From the NCBI GenBank assembly GCA_017979445.1, contig CM030706.1, forward strand, positions 20,477,884 through 20,541,883: a stretch of DNA of 64,000 bases. Reading direction: 5' to 3'. Below the pieces are notes generated by a model. The model did no database searches. It saw nothing but the letters and a program-made list of their open reading frames with translations, and was not told where the DNA came from. Below are positions 46,719 to 58,329 of the stretch, piece by piece (positions within the stretch are counted from its first letter, which is position 1; each line of letters opens with the position of its first letter). Origin of the DNA: Akebia trifoliata. Taxonomy: Eukaryota > Streptophyta > Magnoliopsida > Ranunculales > Lardizabalaceae. Made by a program: the position numbers and the translations under genes.

Positions 46719-47700
46719 TGATGAGTGTCTCCAAACACTCAATTATACACACATTTTTCGGATATTTATCTTGATTTTTTGTACCTATTTTTTATTTTAA
46801 GGTAATAATCATGATAAGCCTCAAAACACCATGTTGCATGTTAATTAGGCTTAAATACATATAAATAAATTTATTTACTAGATAAATCTAATTACATGTA
46901 TTTCTTGTGTAAAAAATCAATAATTTAGAATCAAAATCTCAAAGTAAAAGCATTTGGGCCCACTTTGGAATGCCCTAATCCTTAACTCATATTCTCCTAT
47001 TTTGTCTTTTTTTGCAAAGAAAAGTGGAGGCTACTTTTAGACTCTTCTACACACATTTTTCTTTATAAATAGAACCTCAAATTCGAGAGAAAGGGTCCCA
47101 TCTTGGTTCTCTTATCCAAGACTCCTTTAATCTAAGGCTCTTAGCCTATTCTCTTATTTTTTGTATTTTCATTTTCTAGTTATTTTCTTTTAAATAAATA
47201 GTCTTGTAAGAAGTAGAAGAAGAAGAAGTTGTAAGTTTCTCCATGAAATAAAGAAAAATTATTTCATCTCTTATCTTCCCTCTCTTGCAATGACATTAGG
47301 CTAAGTGGTAAGTTTTGATTTAAAATTCATTTATTTTATTTTTATTTTTATTTTTATTTTTTTATTTTGATTTCTTTCTATAAGTTCAAGTGTTCTTGAG
47401 GTTTTAAGAGAGAAGAAAGAAGAAAAAATATTGCAAAAAAAAAAAATTCATTCCCGTTTTCTTTTTCATCCTAGACAACAGAACTAAAACTGACTATAAC
47501 TTTCTACTCCGATTTCTGATTATCTATTATAGTATATCGATTTGTAATTTTTTTTAATTATCCATGAAAGGCTTGGATTGTAATAGACTAAGGAAGGACG
47601 ACGGGTGGACAATACAATGGTTCACACACCAAAATTGGAGTTGGTGGCCTAAGTCGACTCAAACCGTCTTCATCCCGTCTAGCACAGGAGGTAATCTTGA
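46719..47700 (+). repeat. Element I 5' LTR (right edge uncertain)
   Basis: Starts TGATGAGTGTCTCC, precisely where H homology stops. Contains a TATA box, polyadenylation-like AATAAA (about 47250) and a pyrimidine-rich stretch. With no 3' copy the end cannot be fixed; it is placed at about 47700 by gene-to-LTR distance only. The 47564-47788 ORF is not supported as a gene. Confidence 0.6.
47072..47083 (+). promoter_or_regulatory. TATA box in I LTR
   Basis: TTTATAAATAGA, followed about 30 bp later by a probable transcription start region. Confidence 0.65.
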
Positions 47701-48242
47701 AACACCCACGTCTCTCTTTGCTAGTGGGTCACTCCTTACTTTTTTATGTTATTTTTTCAATTTGCACACACTTGGAATAATTAATTAAGTATAAAAAGCA
47801 CCCCTCTCCTAGGGATGACATGATAAGATAAGGATTGGAAGTCATTACCAATTCTTTGTTCTAATTAGGATAATCAATTCACTAGTCATCCAATCAAATT
47901 AATTAAAATCAATTAGACTTTACTATAAGGCCCACGAGCTCAATAGGAGAAATTTCGCTTCAAGTTGTGCCAATTTCGCTTCTTGGTCATCTTTTATATC
48001 TAGTAAGATATTGTCCTTTGAGGGGATAGACTCAATCTATTCAAGAAAGGAAGGTGACTTAAGAGTGCCCTTGCTTATGCATTGTGTGCCACCTCCGATC
48101 TAGAGATCTGAATGATTCAAACTTGACTTCATAGAACCAAGTTGGAAGGTTAGTTGTGTTATTTCTACCCAGTTAGGAGTTGTCTAGCTTTAGGCAACCT
48201 ATCTAGGTCCAGTCTTTTCTTTTCGTGATTGTTTGATCGACT
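47701..48242 (+). other. Element I leader, with block shared with A/H/J leaders
   Basis: Between LTR and gag. 47990-48140 aligns with J 57785-57930 and H 41310-41470: GGGATAGACT, GACTTAAGAGTGCCCTTGCT, GCATTGTGTGCCACCTC and AGATCT/GGAGATC are shared. No primer-binding site was recognised. Confidence 0.6.
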
Positions 48243-49580
48243 GTGTGATTTGCATGCTTGGTAGACGTTCACAAAATATCGTGTTAGAACCATTTGATCC
48301 TGAGATCGAACGTACCATTAATAGGATATGCAAGACACCATCAGTAGTTATGATGGACGATCGAGAGTGAACTCTCAATGAGCTCTTCGTTCCAGCTTCC
48401 GCATCTCCTCTTACATGTATTGTGTTACCATTGAACAATGCACCTCAGTTTGAAATTAGGGCTACCACCATCAATATGCTCCCTAAGTTCCACAGTTTAG
48501 AACGTGAACAACCTTACACCCACCTTAATCGATTCTTGACTATATGTCAAATTTTTAGAAATCAGAATCTAGATGAGGAGAGTATCAAGCTTATTTTGTT
48601 CCCGTTAGCCGTGGAAGACCACGCAGATGCATGGTTGAACTCCCTAACACCCAATTCCATATTTACTTGGGATGTTCTATCCAAGAAATTTATGGTCAAA
48701 TTCTACCCCGTGGCCAAAACTGAGAAAATGAAGGACTCTATTAGAAATTTTAGAGCCCGTCCTGATGATGAATTTTTCCAAACTTGGGAAAAATTCAATG
48801 ATTTATTGGTCAAGTGCCCACACCATGGCATTGACAAAGCACAGCTGGTGCAAAGTTTTTATAGAGGATTAACAATGAATTAACGTACCTTAGTTGAGTC
48901 AATGCATACAAGAGTACGATTTCCTCGTAGAGTTAGCCAAGAGTGCTTAAAATTGGAGCACTAACCAAGAAGAGTTTGATAGAGATGATCCGGTTAGGAA
49001 GACAGGCATGTATGAAATGAAGGCAGACCCTGATCTAAAAAATGTTATGTCTAGTCTAGTGAGTAGAATGAACAATCTCACGAAGAAGTTAGATACCTTT
49101 ACCATCTCAGCATCCAAACCTCACCTAGACTCTCATACAATTTCGCAAGTGACTGTTGAACCGAGTTCTTTGTGCGTCATATGCGACGGCAACAACCATT
49201 TGGTCGATTATTGTCCCACTTTGCCTCAAATCAAAGCTGAACAAGCAAATGCGATTAATGGCTATAGTACTTTTAGGAAGCCAACTCTGAACTCTTTTAG
49301 CCAAACGTATCACCCAGATAATAGGTTCCATCCTAATTTCTCATACAGACAGAACGAACCTATTCAATCTAGTGGTCTGACAAGTTACAATAAGAATTTT
49401 CCTAGGCAATCTGGTTCTTCCACAAACCAAGCCATTATTCCTCAAGTCACTTATCAACCCCAACAATCTACAGATTATAAAGCCATCATACCAGATCCCA
49501 TGACCAATTACCAACAGCCTGCCCAACAACAGTCGTCCTTAGAATCTATGATTGTCGAGTTGATGAGGCAGCAACAATAG
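48243..49580 (+). pseudogene. Element I gag
   Basis: Athila-type gag. N-terminal LEPFDPEIERTINRI is followed by a stop near 48368; the capsid core (48422-48883) has INMLPKFHSLEREQPYTHLN, LILFPLAVEDHADAWLNSL and FYPVAKTEKMKDSI. After a stop and frameshift (48881-49007) a second open part (49008-49580) carries the CCHC zinc knuckle CVICDGNNHLVDYC (CX2CX4HX4C, about 49174-49215) and a Gln/Ser/Pro-rich tail. Nucleic-acid binding and packaging role by family. Confidence 0.85.
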
Positions 49581-50276
49581 TTCATCAAAACTCAACAGCA
49601 AATCCATCAAAATCAAACTCAGATCAACTAGGTCACTGTGCAATCCATAGCTAAGATAGAAGTTCAGTTGGGGCAGTTAGCTCTTTTCTTGAGTGGGAGA
49701 GAGAAAGGTCAATTTCCTAGTCAGACTATCCCTAACCCTAGAGGTTAACCTTTGATTCTAAACGGATCAAAAGATCAATACGAAGTAGGAAGCCATTCTG
49801 AAGCTCTACAAGACTCAGTCCAAGCTATCCACACCTTGCGTTCGGGAAAGAAGGTGGACAATAAGGTCGAACCTATTGACAAGGAAGAAAAAGTCCTAGA
49901 GAAGGACAAAGTTCAAAAAGAAGTCATAGAGTCTCCAAAAGAAAAGGAGAAAGATTTGGAGAATCCTCCCATCATTTTGCCAATTCCAAAAGCTCCATTT
50001 TCCTATCGTCTTAGAGATTCTAAAAAAGGTAAGCAATTTGAGGGTATCTTAGAAGTCTTTCAAAATGTGCATATCAATATCCCATTCCTAGATGCAATTA
50101 AGCAGATACCTTCTTATGCGAAATTCCTAAAGGATTTGACCATAGCTAAAAGAAAAACATCGTTTCCTCAGGAAGCCATCATGGCAGCCCAAGCTTCGTC
50201 GCTCATCCAACAAACGATTGCACCAAAATTTAAGGATCCTGGATGTCCGACAATTTCCATTCATATTAAAAATTAA
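49581..50276 (+). pseudogene. Element I gag-protease linker
   Basis: Gln-rich part with stops at 49578, 49629 and 49746, then an open 174 residues (49752-50276): AIHTLRSGKKVDNKV, a Lys/Glu-rich stretch, and FSYRLRDSKKGKQFEGILEV and LDAIKQIPSYAKFLKDL, both standard for the region before the Athila protease. Confidence 0.8.
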
Positions 50277-51133
50277 GTGGTCGAAAAATGTCTCTTAAAC
50301 TTAGGGCCAGTGTGAACCTTTTACCATATTCGATTTATAAACAATTAGGTTTGGGGGTTTTGAAACCCATCGATATCACGTTGAGTCTAGTCGATAGGTC
50401 CATAAAAATTCCAAAAGGTATAGTTGAGGATGTAATAGTTAAAGTCAAAGATTTCTATTTCCCTGTTGACTTTGTTGTCTTAGACACGGAGCCAGTCATC
50501 AATTCGAACAGTCATATTCCTATCATCTTAAGACGTCCATTCTTAACCACGTCTGACGCAGTCATTCGTTGTAGAAATGGGATTATGACTTTAGCATTTG
50601 GGGATAACGTGTTCTACAATTTCCAAAGAATTAATGTAGATGATGGTATGGAGGAAGTGAACATGATAGATACGCTAGTCAATCAAACCTATCAAGAGTT
50701 ACGGTACTCTGATCTCCTAACGAAATGTTTGGCTCACTTTGGCCTTGACTTGGACGTAGAAGAGTCTATAAGCGAAGTCAATGCTTTGCTTGAATCCATT
50801 CCACTCTTAGATTCTGTGAGGTGGCACGCAAAAGCTACAAGTCTTCCTGTGCGCACATCCAATCTTGTTCCTTCTCATGTCGAGCCTCCAAAATTAGAAC
50901 TCAAGTCACTTCCAGAGACCTTGAGATATGCATTTCTTGTCAAGAATCAAACCTTGCCCGTGATCATTTCCTCTCACCTCAATGAAGTTCAAGAGGGACA
51001 GTTGTTAAGAGTATTAAGAGAACATCAAGAAACTATTGGTTGGAGCATAGCTGACATCAAGGGAATTAGTCCATTTGTGGTGATGCACCATATTAGTTTA
51101 GAGGATTTCACTAAGCCTTCTTTAGAACCTTAG
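50277..51133 (+). pseudogene. Element I protease, catalytic Asp replaced
   Basis: Retropepsin region. The upstream frame reads VVEKCLLNLG, then a one-base frame change leads to ASVNLLPYSIYKQLGLG (50306 onward). The usual catalytic LLDLGAS is LLNLG, so Asp is Asn and the site looks inactive. Later features are LADRSIKIP-like (LVDRSIKIPKGIVEDV) and FLTTSDAVI. The protease is followed by the RT N-terminal linker (LKSLPETLRYAFL, WSIADIKGISP). TAG at 51131 ends the ORF. Confidence 0.8.
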
Positions 51134-52050
51134 AGACGGTTAAATCCTATCGTGAAAGACGTGGTTCGGATGAAAGTGATGAAATTACTAGATGCGGGTA
51201 TTATCTATCCTATCTCTGACAGTCGTTGGGTAAGTCCTATACAAGTAGTTCCTAAGAAATCTGATATCACTATGGTAATAAACCAAGACCACGAATTAAT
51301 CCCCACTCGAGTCCAAAATGGATGGAGAGTATGTATCGATTATAGTCAACTCGATGACTCTTAAGAATCATTTTCCCTTACCTTTCATTGATCAATTGTT
51401 AGAGTGTCTAGCAGGACATTCTTACTATTGCTTCTTAAATGGTTATTCCAGGTACAACCAGATACCTGTTGCTCCAATAGATCAAGAGAAAATAACTTTC
51501 ACCTGTCCCTTTGGAACTTTTACGTATCGTCGCATGCCTTTTGGATTGTGCAATGCACCTGCTACTTTTCAACGGTGTATGATGAGTATATTCTCCGACA
51601 TGCTAGAAAGATATCTCGAAGTGTTCATGGACGATTTTTCAGTTTTCGGACCAAGTTTTGAGGAATGTCCCCATCACTTAACTTTGGTTCTTATACGTTG
51701 CAAAGAGGTCAATCTAGTCCTCAATTGGAAAAAATACCATTTCATGGTAACATCGGGGATTGTGCTAGGGCACATTGTTTCTACTAAGGGGATTGAGGTA
51801 GATAAGGCGAAGGTAGGTCTAATAAAAAAATTACCTCCTCCTAAAATGGTTAAAGAAATTAGGTCATTCCTAGGCCATGCGGGTTTCTATCGTAGATTCA
51901 TTAAAGATTTCAAAAAAATCTCAAAGCCTTTTTGTGAGCTATTGGGAAAGGATGTTCCTTTTGACTTTTCAGAGTCATATCTCTCTGTGTTCAACAAGCT
52001 CAAATCCGAGTTAACCTCGGCACCAATTATTCAACTTCCAAACTGGAGCA
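51134..52050 (+). pseudogene. Element I reverse transcriptase
   Basis: Reads RRLNPIVKDVV, LLDAGIIYPISDSRWVSPIQ and [15 protein letters not shown] in one frame (51152-51364), then [39 protein letters not shown], catalytic [11 protein letters not shown] (FMDD is usual for Athila) and [15 protein letters not shown] in the next frame (51318-53285). One frame change near 51355 breaks an otherwise well-kept domain. Confidence 0.9.
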
Positions 52051-52430
52051 TTCCATTCGAAGTTATGTACGACGCTTCGGATTATGCAATAGGTACTGTT
52101 TTGGGTCAGCGAATCGAAAAACAACCTCATGTTATCCAATATGCTAGTAAAACCCTTAACGATGCTCAGCTTAACTACTCTACAACAGAGAAGGAAATGC
52201 TAGCAGTGGTCTATGCCGTTGAAATTTTTTGCCCCTACCTCATAGGATCTAAAGTTGTGATCTATACAGACCACGCAGCATTGAAGTACCTTCTATTAAA
52301 GAAAGATGCTAAAGCAAGGTTAATCCATTGGATTCTACTGCTACAAGAGTTTGATCTCGAGATTCGAGACAAAAAGGGGGCAGAAAATATCGTAGCTGAT
52401 CACTTGTCTAGGATAGTTAACAAGCCATCC
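52051..52430 (+). pseudogene. Element I RNase H
   Basis: Inside the long open frame. Catalytic-type residues are visible in [31 protein letters not shown] and [14 protein letters not shown]; the domain ends [11 protein letters not shown]. This domain itself has no stop. Confidence 0.88.
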
Positions 52431-52436
52431 AAGGAG

Positions 52437-53823
52437 TCCTTACCCATCTCTGAATCCTTTCCGGATAAGCAACTTATGGAAATATCTGAAGCCAACGCTT
52501 CATGGTATGCAGACATTGTCAACTACCTAGTTACAGGTCAATTCCTAGTCAAAATGACTAGTCAAGAGAAACTCCGTCTTCTGTCAAAAATAAAATGGTA
52601 TTTCTGGGATGAGCCATACTTATTTAAGTATTGTCCTGATCAAATCATTAGATGTTGTATTCCAACCTGTGAGCAAGTCAATATCCTAGAGTTTTGTCAT
52701 AATCATGCTTGTGGAGGGCACTTCAGTGGTAAGAAGACCGCTATGAAAATCTTACAATGTGATTTTTTCTGGTCTAATATTTTTTGTGATGCCCACGAGT
52801 TTAACAAATCTTGTGATAGATGTCAGAGATTAGGAAAATTCTCTAAGAGAAATGAAATGCCTCAAAATCCTATCTTGATCATCAAAATTTTTGACATGTG
52901 GGGTATAGACTTCATGGGATCATTTTCTATCTCCCAGGCTTACCAATATATCTTAGTTACCGTTGATTATGTGTCAAAATGGGTCGAAGCTGTGGCATGT
53001 AGAACTAACGATCACAAGGTTGTGATAAAATTCATCAAGGAGATGATTTTTTCAAGATTTAGTACTCCGCGAGCTATCATAAGTGATGGTGGCTCACATT
53101 TTTGCAACAAGATCTTTGCTGCGTTGATGAAGAAATACCTCATAATGCATAAGGTTGCCACACCTTACCACCCACAAACAAGTGGGCAAGTGGAGATTTC
53201 TAACAGGGAAATAAAGACTATCTTAGAAAAAACAGTCAATCCTTCAAAAAAAGATTTGTTTTTGAGATTGAGTGATTCACTCTAGGCCTATAGGACTGCA
53301 TTCAAGACACCTATAGGGATGTCTCCTTACCGGTTAGTTTTTGGTAAGGCCTATCATCTCCCTGTAGAACTCAAGCATCGTGCATATTGGACGATCAAGC
53401 GCCTTAAATTTGATTTTGATAAAGCCGGTGAGAAGTGAAAATTACAACTTGACGATTTAAAAGAGATTAGAAATGACTCGTATGATTGTGCCAAAAGGTA
53501 CAAAGAACGTACCAAATTCTTTCATGATAGGCATATTCTTAGGAGGAATTTCATTCCTAATCAAAGAGTTTTGTTGTATGATAACAAACTCCACCTTTTT
53601 CAAGAAAAACTTAAGTCTTGATAGACTGGCCCCGTATATTATCCAAGTAATCTACCCCCATGGTGCTGTTGAAGTCTTTAATCCTAAGGATGGATCCACT
53701 TTCAAAGTGAATGGCCAACATCTCAAACCTTTTCTCGAGTATGTTCCGCATGAGGAAGTTCTTCTCATCGATGACCCCGTCTATCAAAATTAACTTTACT
53801 TTTGTCTGGCTAAAGACGTTAAA
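52437..53823 (+). pseudogene. Element I integrase
   Basis: His2Cys2 zinc finger ([15 protein letters not shown] ... CDRCQRLG, about 52690-52840) and D,D35E core: [20 protein letters not shown] and [16 protein letters not shown] at 53283-53285 replaces a Trp codon ([15 protein letters not shown]); then [20 protein letters not shown], a TGA at 53435, and after a frame change the C-terminal ORF 53473-53793 (LAPYIIQVIYPHGAVEVFNP, FKVNGQHLKPFLEY). The core open frame is the best-kept coding region in the window. Confidence 0.88.
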
Positions 53824-55497
53824 CTCAACCCGATCGCAACGGTTCTTAATGATAGATGTTTATTCTATTGTTTTATTTTGTTATCAGATATGTTTCAGAA
53901 ATCCGGATGAGGTATCTTGAATTGACAAAACTGTAGAAACCACGCTACGCTAGGAAAATATGACCCTAGAAACATAGAAATCATCATCTTGTAGACCCAA
54001 AACGAAGCTTCACGATAAAAATCACTAAAAATTGATCAAATTACCAAAATACCCCTAACATCAAAACAACCCTAGAGCCTACGTTACGATTAGGAAAACC
54101 TTTTTGAACACATAAAACAATAAATCAAAATCAAATAAATCATTTCACCAATTTTAACAGAATTCGACAAAATTACGAAAATGCCACTCATAAAGTTCAT
54201 GACCATTTCACACAAAAATTTTCATAAATGACACAAACTAATATTTCCATTGAATTTCTTACGCAAAATCGATTCTAAAACATCTTAAAACATAAAAACT
54301 GACTTAAAACGTGAAAAGTCCTCTCAGGGGGCAAACCGGTAATTTCACAATTTTCATAATTAAAAATTTTGAAATTAATAAATAAAATATTAAATAATTA
54401 AAGTGAAACATTAATGAAATTAATTTAAAATTTTGAACTAAAAAAATCGATCAATCGGGCTCTCATGAAAAATTGTTGAGGGTTCATGAGATATTTCTTT
54501 AAGGACCCCTCCATTTGGGGGTCCAAAGAATTAAAGATATAATAGAGGGGGGATCTCCAAAAATTTAAAGTCAATCAAGTAAGACTAAAGTCAAAATTAA
54601 AGTCAATTAAGCAAGACTAAAGTCAAGATATTAAAAGTCAATCAATTAAGACTAAAGTCAAAATATTAAAAGTGAATCAAATAAGACCAAAAGTCAAAAC
54701 CCTAATAGAGTTCTAATTAAATAATAACTCTATTTAATAGAGTTCTAACTAAAATACAACTCTACCTAAAACAATTCTAATTAAAACACAACTCTACCTA
54801 AAACAATTCTAACTAAAACACAACTCTAATTAAAAGAACTCTAATTAAACACTAACTCTATCTAAATCAACCCCTAAAAAAATCTATAAATAGAGGTCCT
54901 CACACCCTATTTTCGTATCAAATCATAAACCCTAAGAGAAGTAGGTTTAAAAGTCCCCCTAGCCTCTCATAAACCCTAGTTTTGGAGTCCCAACTCCTTA
55001 CCTAACATCCCTCCTTCGATTTTAGCCTAAAAAACACCTAAAAGCCCTTTCAAAACACCCCAAAATCCATAATAAACTCGAAGAATCCAGATAAAAAAAG
55101 GAGATACCTTGCCTCGGAGATTAGAAATCAAATTCGGAGACAGAACGAAGCAAGGAATACGGTACAAGGAGCAGTTTTTGTCGGATCTAAGGGAACAAGG
55201 TCTTTGCTATCGGAAAGGTTAATGTTTTTCTTTTTTTTATTATCTAGGTTTTTTTTTAGCAATGTAACTTATTTCGAAAATTAGTAGAGACCGACTTTGG
55301 CCGGGCGAGGTTGGTACCTAACACCTTCCAACCTCGTAACATGATCCCCGAATTCAGTTTTTTTTTCTGTTCTAAATTAGTTCTTAATCCATTTAGAGTC
55401 ATTGATCGGTTCCTAGACCGTAATAACTACTTGGCGACTCCCAAACCTCAAGGGTTAAAAGCGAATCCGCGCACCCCGCGGATCGAGGGCGCTTTCA
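53824..55497 (+). repeat. Element J 5' LTR, first ~42 bp missing
   Basis: Aligns to the H LTR from TCAACCCGATTGCAATGG on (about 37232) and to the A LTRs; ends GGGCGCTTTCA. The TGTAGACACC start is absent and I sequence abuts. Contains a ~33-bp repeat remnant (54560-54680), TCTAATTAAAACACAACTC reiterations (54720-54860) and a TATA box. Confidence 0.83.
54883..54895 (+). promoter_or_regulatory. TATA box in J LTR
   Basis: TCTATAAATAGAG, same context as in H and A. Confidence 0.6.
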
Positions 55498-55517
55498 GTG
55501 GCTACTCCACTGGGGAT
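55498..55517 (+). promoter_or_regulatory. Element J primer-binding site (one change)
   Basis: GTGGCTACTCCACTGGGGAT right after the LTR; the CG of GGCGAC is changed to CT. Confidence 0.78.
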
Positions 55518-57388
55518 CTTGTGGATTAGACTTGAAAAGTCCCAATTATGGGAAGTATCGCTAGTAGAGACCTTGGTTTTTTTATTTTATTTTATTTTAT
55601 TTTATTTTCTTTATTCTGTTTTTTATCTATCTATTTTTATGGTTTATCCCTCTCGTGGCTCTATTAATGATCATTATGTTGAATGCTGTGTTTAGCCCAT
55701 TTTTTATGATTCAATAAAGGACCATTCGGAATGGTCCTAGATGATGCGAAATTTCGAAGGACAATTTTATTAAGGATAATGGTTATGGATCATGGAGATC
55801 GTTAAAAAAAAAAATTTCCCTAAGTTATTATTCATTATTCGATTTTTTTTTAAAAAAAAAAAAAAACACATATGGATCCATTCTTTAGCTGTGTTATTAT
55901 TGATTTTTATTTTTATTAATTTTTTTTTAAAAGGGATATTTTTTTAGATATGTGCAAGCATCTTTTTTTTAGTCTTTTAATTTTTTTTTTATATTAAATT
56001 GTTTGGCTAATTTTTCAAAAAAAAAAAACAAAAAAAAATTAGTTTTTCCATGATTAGGCGAGCTGTCCCTTGACAGCAAGGAGAAAAATTGAAAAAAAAA
56101 TGAATTTTTTTTTTTTTTTTTTGGGTTCTGTCAGCAGCACAAGGTGCTGGAATGGTTGGGGTGCCTCGAGTAAAATCGTTTTTATTTTTTTTCACACCAC
56201 ATTAACAGCAACGATATGCTGGTGTGAGCAGTGTGTTATAAGTAGAATCGATTTTTTGCTCTGCCCACATCATCTTCTTAAAAGATATTCACTTGGTTTC
56301 ATTAACAGAGACCGAATTTTTTTTTCTCTCCCTGTTCAGTCGATGTAAATCAGCTAAAGATGAACATAAAATTAGCATAAAAACATCGATTTCTTTCCAT
56401 TAGGAGCTATGAAGTTTTCAATCGACAAACCCCTTGAAATCTATTCAAACTAAAACGGTTTTAATGGAAAGTCGCCATCTCTTTCATCTGTTGAAGAATG
56501 TTTGATGGGGTGCCGGTTCGAATCGTTGGAAGACGTTTTGACTTGAAATATTGGATCCTGTCTTAAGAGCCAAAGATCTGTGTTAGCTTTCTCCGAATAT
56601 CTGATTCATCCCTTCGGATAAAAGGGGTAGTTTCAACCTCATTCGAAGCGTTAAATCGCAATTGGAAGTGCTGGACCTTGTGTTTCAGAAACGTAAACTT
56701 TGGGTTTCTTTTTGCACGAATCAAATCGAACCTGGTTGTGATCGATTCCCCTTTCAACCAATTTTTTTAGAAATCCTTGTTTTTTGCATTTTCGCTCAGA
56801 TTTTTTTTTTCTTTATAAAAAAAAATCAAAAATTTCAGAAAATAAGAGGAATGAATCCAGATTTCTATGGATTTGGAGATGAGGAGGTCAATCTGAAATT
56901 ACAGATGAATATCTGGGTTCATCAGCTTTGTTAAAAATCGTCCACTGATGTGGAAATTTCTGGATTAATATGTATCGAAAGCTTTGAGCTTTGGTTTTTT
57001 TTCTTTCTATTTTTTTTATTTATTTTTTTTTCAATTTTCTTATTTATTTTTCCTTCCTGTAAGTATGGTTGGCAGTAGCAAAGGTCCATTTTGGTCGCCT
57101 CATACTTTTATGAAAAGAAAATTATTAGGAAAATCGATTTGTCTAATAAATAAATAAAAAAAAATCATTATTTGCCTCAACAATGTCAATCTATTTTCAA
57201 TGAAATAATCTCTGAAATCATGAATTATTTCAATGTATCACGATCCTGATTGTTAGATAATATCGACATGTATATTGATGTAATAGTTTCGATTAATATT
57301 TATATGATAATCATAAAGTGATGATTGGATCCGGCCCATTTGTTCGAAAAGGCCCCGAGCACACCCCACCCTGTTTTGCACACACCAC

Positions 57389-57604
57389 ATGCACGTTTAC
57401 GGTTTTACCCACTTACACGTCCCATATAGCCAACGTGGCACTAGTGCGTGGCCCGGTCTCTTCGGAGATGCGACGTCATTCATGAAAATCACAACTCCAG
57501 TCACGTACCTTAGGGTATATCAAATTGGGGCATCAATACCGTCTGATCAGGTGATTCTAAGATATATATTGATGCACCCAGACTGGAGCGACCTGAGCCT
57601 TTGA
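57389..57604 (+). other. Small conserved ORF in leader module (doubtful)
   Basis: 71 codons starting at ATGCACGTTTAC. The reading GTSAWPGLFGDATSFMK then TTPVTYLRVYQ recurs in the same element-sense frame in A (from the Met near 11530) and H (40983-41070), and its end in B. The very few differences do not show whether selection acts on protein or RNA, and the second module copies do not keep the frame. Confidence 0.35.
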
Positions 57605-57740
57605 CCTGTTGTAAGTGACACAGTCACATGTCCCGATTGCCAACGTAGTACTAGTACGTGGTCGATCCCCTTGTGGGATGCCAAACTATTTACGAAAGCT
57701 ACAACTCTTGACTCGTACCCATAGGTATGTAAAAGATCAT
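57418..57740 (+). repeat. Leader module, two tandem copies in J
   Basis: First copy from CGTCCCATATAGCCAACGTG to CTTAGGGTATATCAAATTGG; second from CATGTCCCGATTGCCAACGT to CCCATAGGTATGTAAAAG. Spacing is about 205 bp, as in A and H. Confidence 0.72.
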
Positions 57741-58329
57741 CTAAGTATATCAATTGCACTTCTTGGTCAAAATCGGTGCCTAAGCAAGATCTTGTCCCAT
57801 TGTACCCTATTGTACGAGGGGGATAGACTACGTCTATTTTAGACGAGAGGTATTTAAGTGGGCCCTTGCTCAGCATTGTGCGCCACCTCTCAACTGGAGA
57901 TCAAACTAGTTGTTTTTTGCTTCAGAGAAGTGAATTGAGATTTTAGATTATCACCTATACGGTATATCAAACCAAGTCACCACGTATCGAAAGGTATATA
58001 AATGTGCTTGGGCAATGGTGGCCAGATAAAAATGCATTGCACGTAGTAAGCTTAGAGTCTAGAAACCTTCCCAGTAGGTCACGACTCGAACTTATCGTGG
58101 GTGTTCCCAGGTTGTTTATTGAATGGAACCTTTTGATTGATGAATATATGTGAATGATGTGAATGGTGAGATCAGAGTGTATGATTGTCCTCAATGATCA
58201 AAAATGTTATTTTTGAAAATTAAAATGGGTGCATCGACCCAATAAAGAATCCATTCTTTTACAATAATGACTCAGTCTATCCCGATCCAACAACCATGGT
58301 GGGCCGGGCCATTTAAATTGTAAATGGAA

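Larger units (their letters stand above)
46719..53823 (+). mobile_element. Element I: Athila-type Ty3/gypsy element, 3' truncated
   Basis: Plus-strand element inserted into the spacer of H. It has a 5' LTR, leader, gag with CCHC knuckle, protease, RT, RNase H and integrase of Athila type, but no envelope-like ORF, PPT or 3' LTR. It ends just after TCTGGCTAAAGACGTTAAAC, a stretch that commonly follows the Athila integrase, and is joined to the J LTR. Confidence 0.83.
55518..58329 (+). other. Element J leader
   Basis: Poly-T/A-rich first half (55570-56130, 57000-57060), then the block shared with A and H. Two leader modules lie at 57418-57535 and 57625-57740; the block also present in the I leader is at 57785-57930. 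The TATCTGGCC...ACTTATCGTGGGTGTTCCC stretch (58010-58110) matches A 10800-10900 inverted. No gene is supported in 55518-57380. Confidence 0.75.

Noticed and set aside
47630..47660. Primer-binding site for I (TTGGTGGCCTAAG)
   Set aside because: It resembles only the first bases of a usual Athila PBS, and the LTR end is unknown, so it was not called.
47564..47788. 74-residue ORF near the I LTR/leader border
   Set aside because: No motif and no second copy to test; probably chance.
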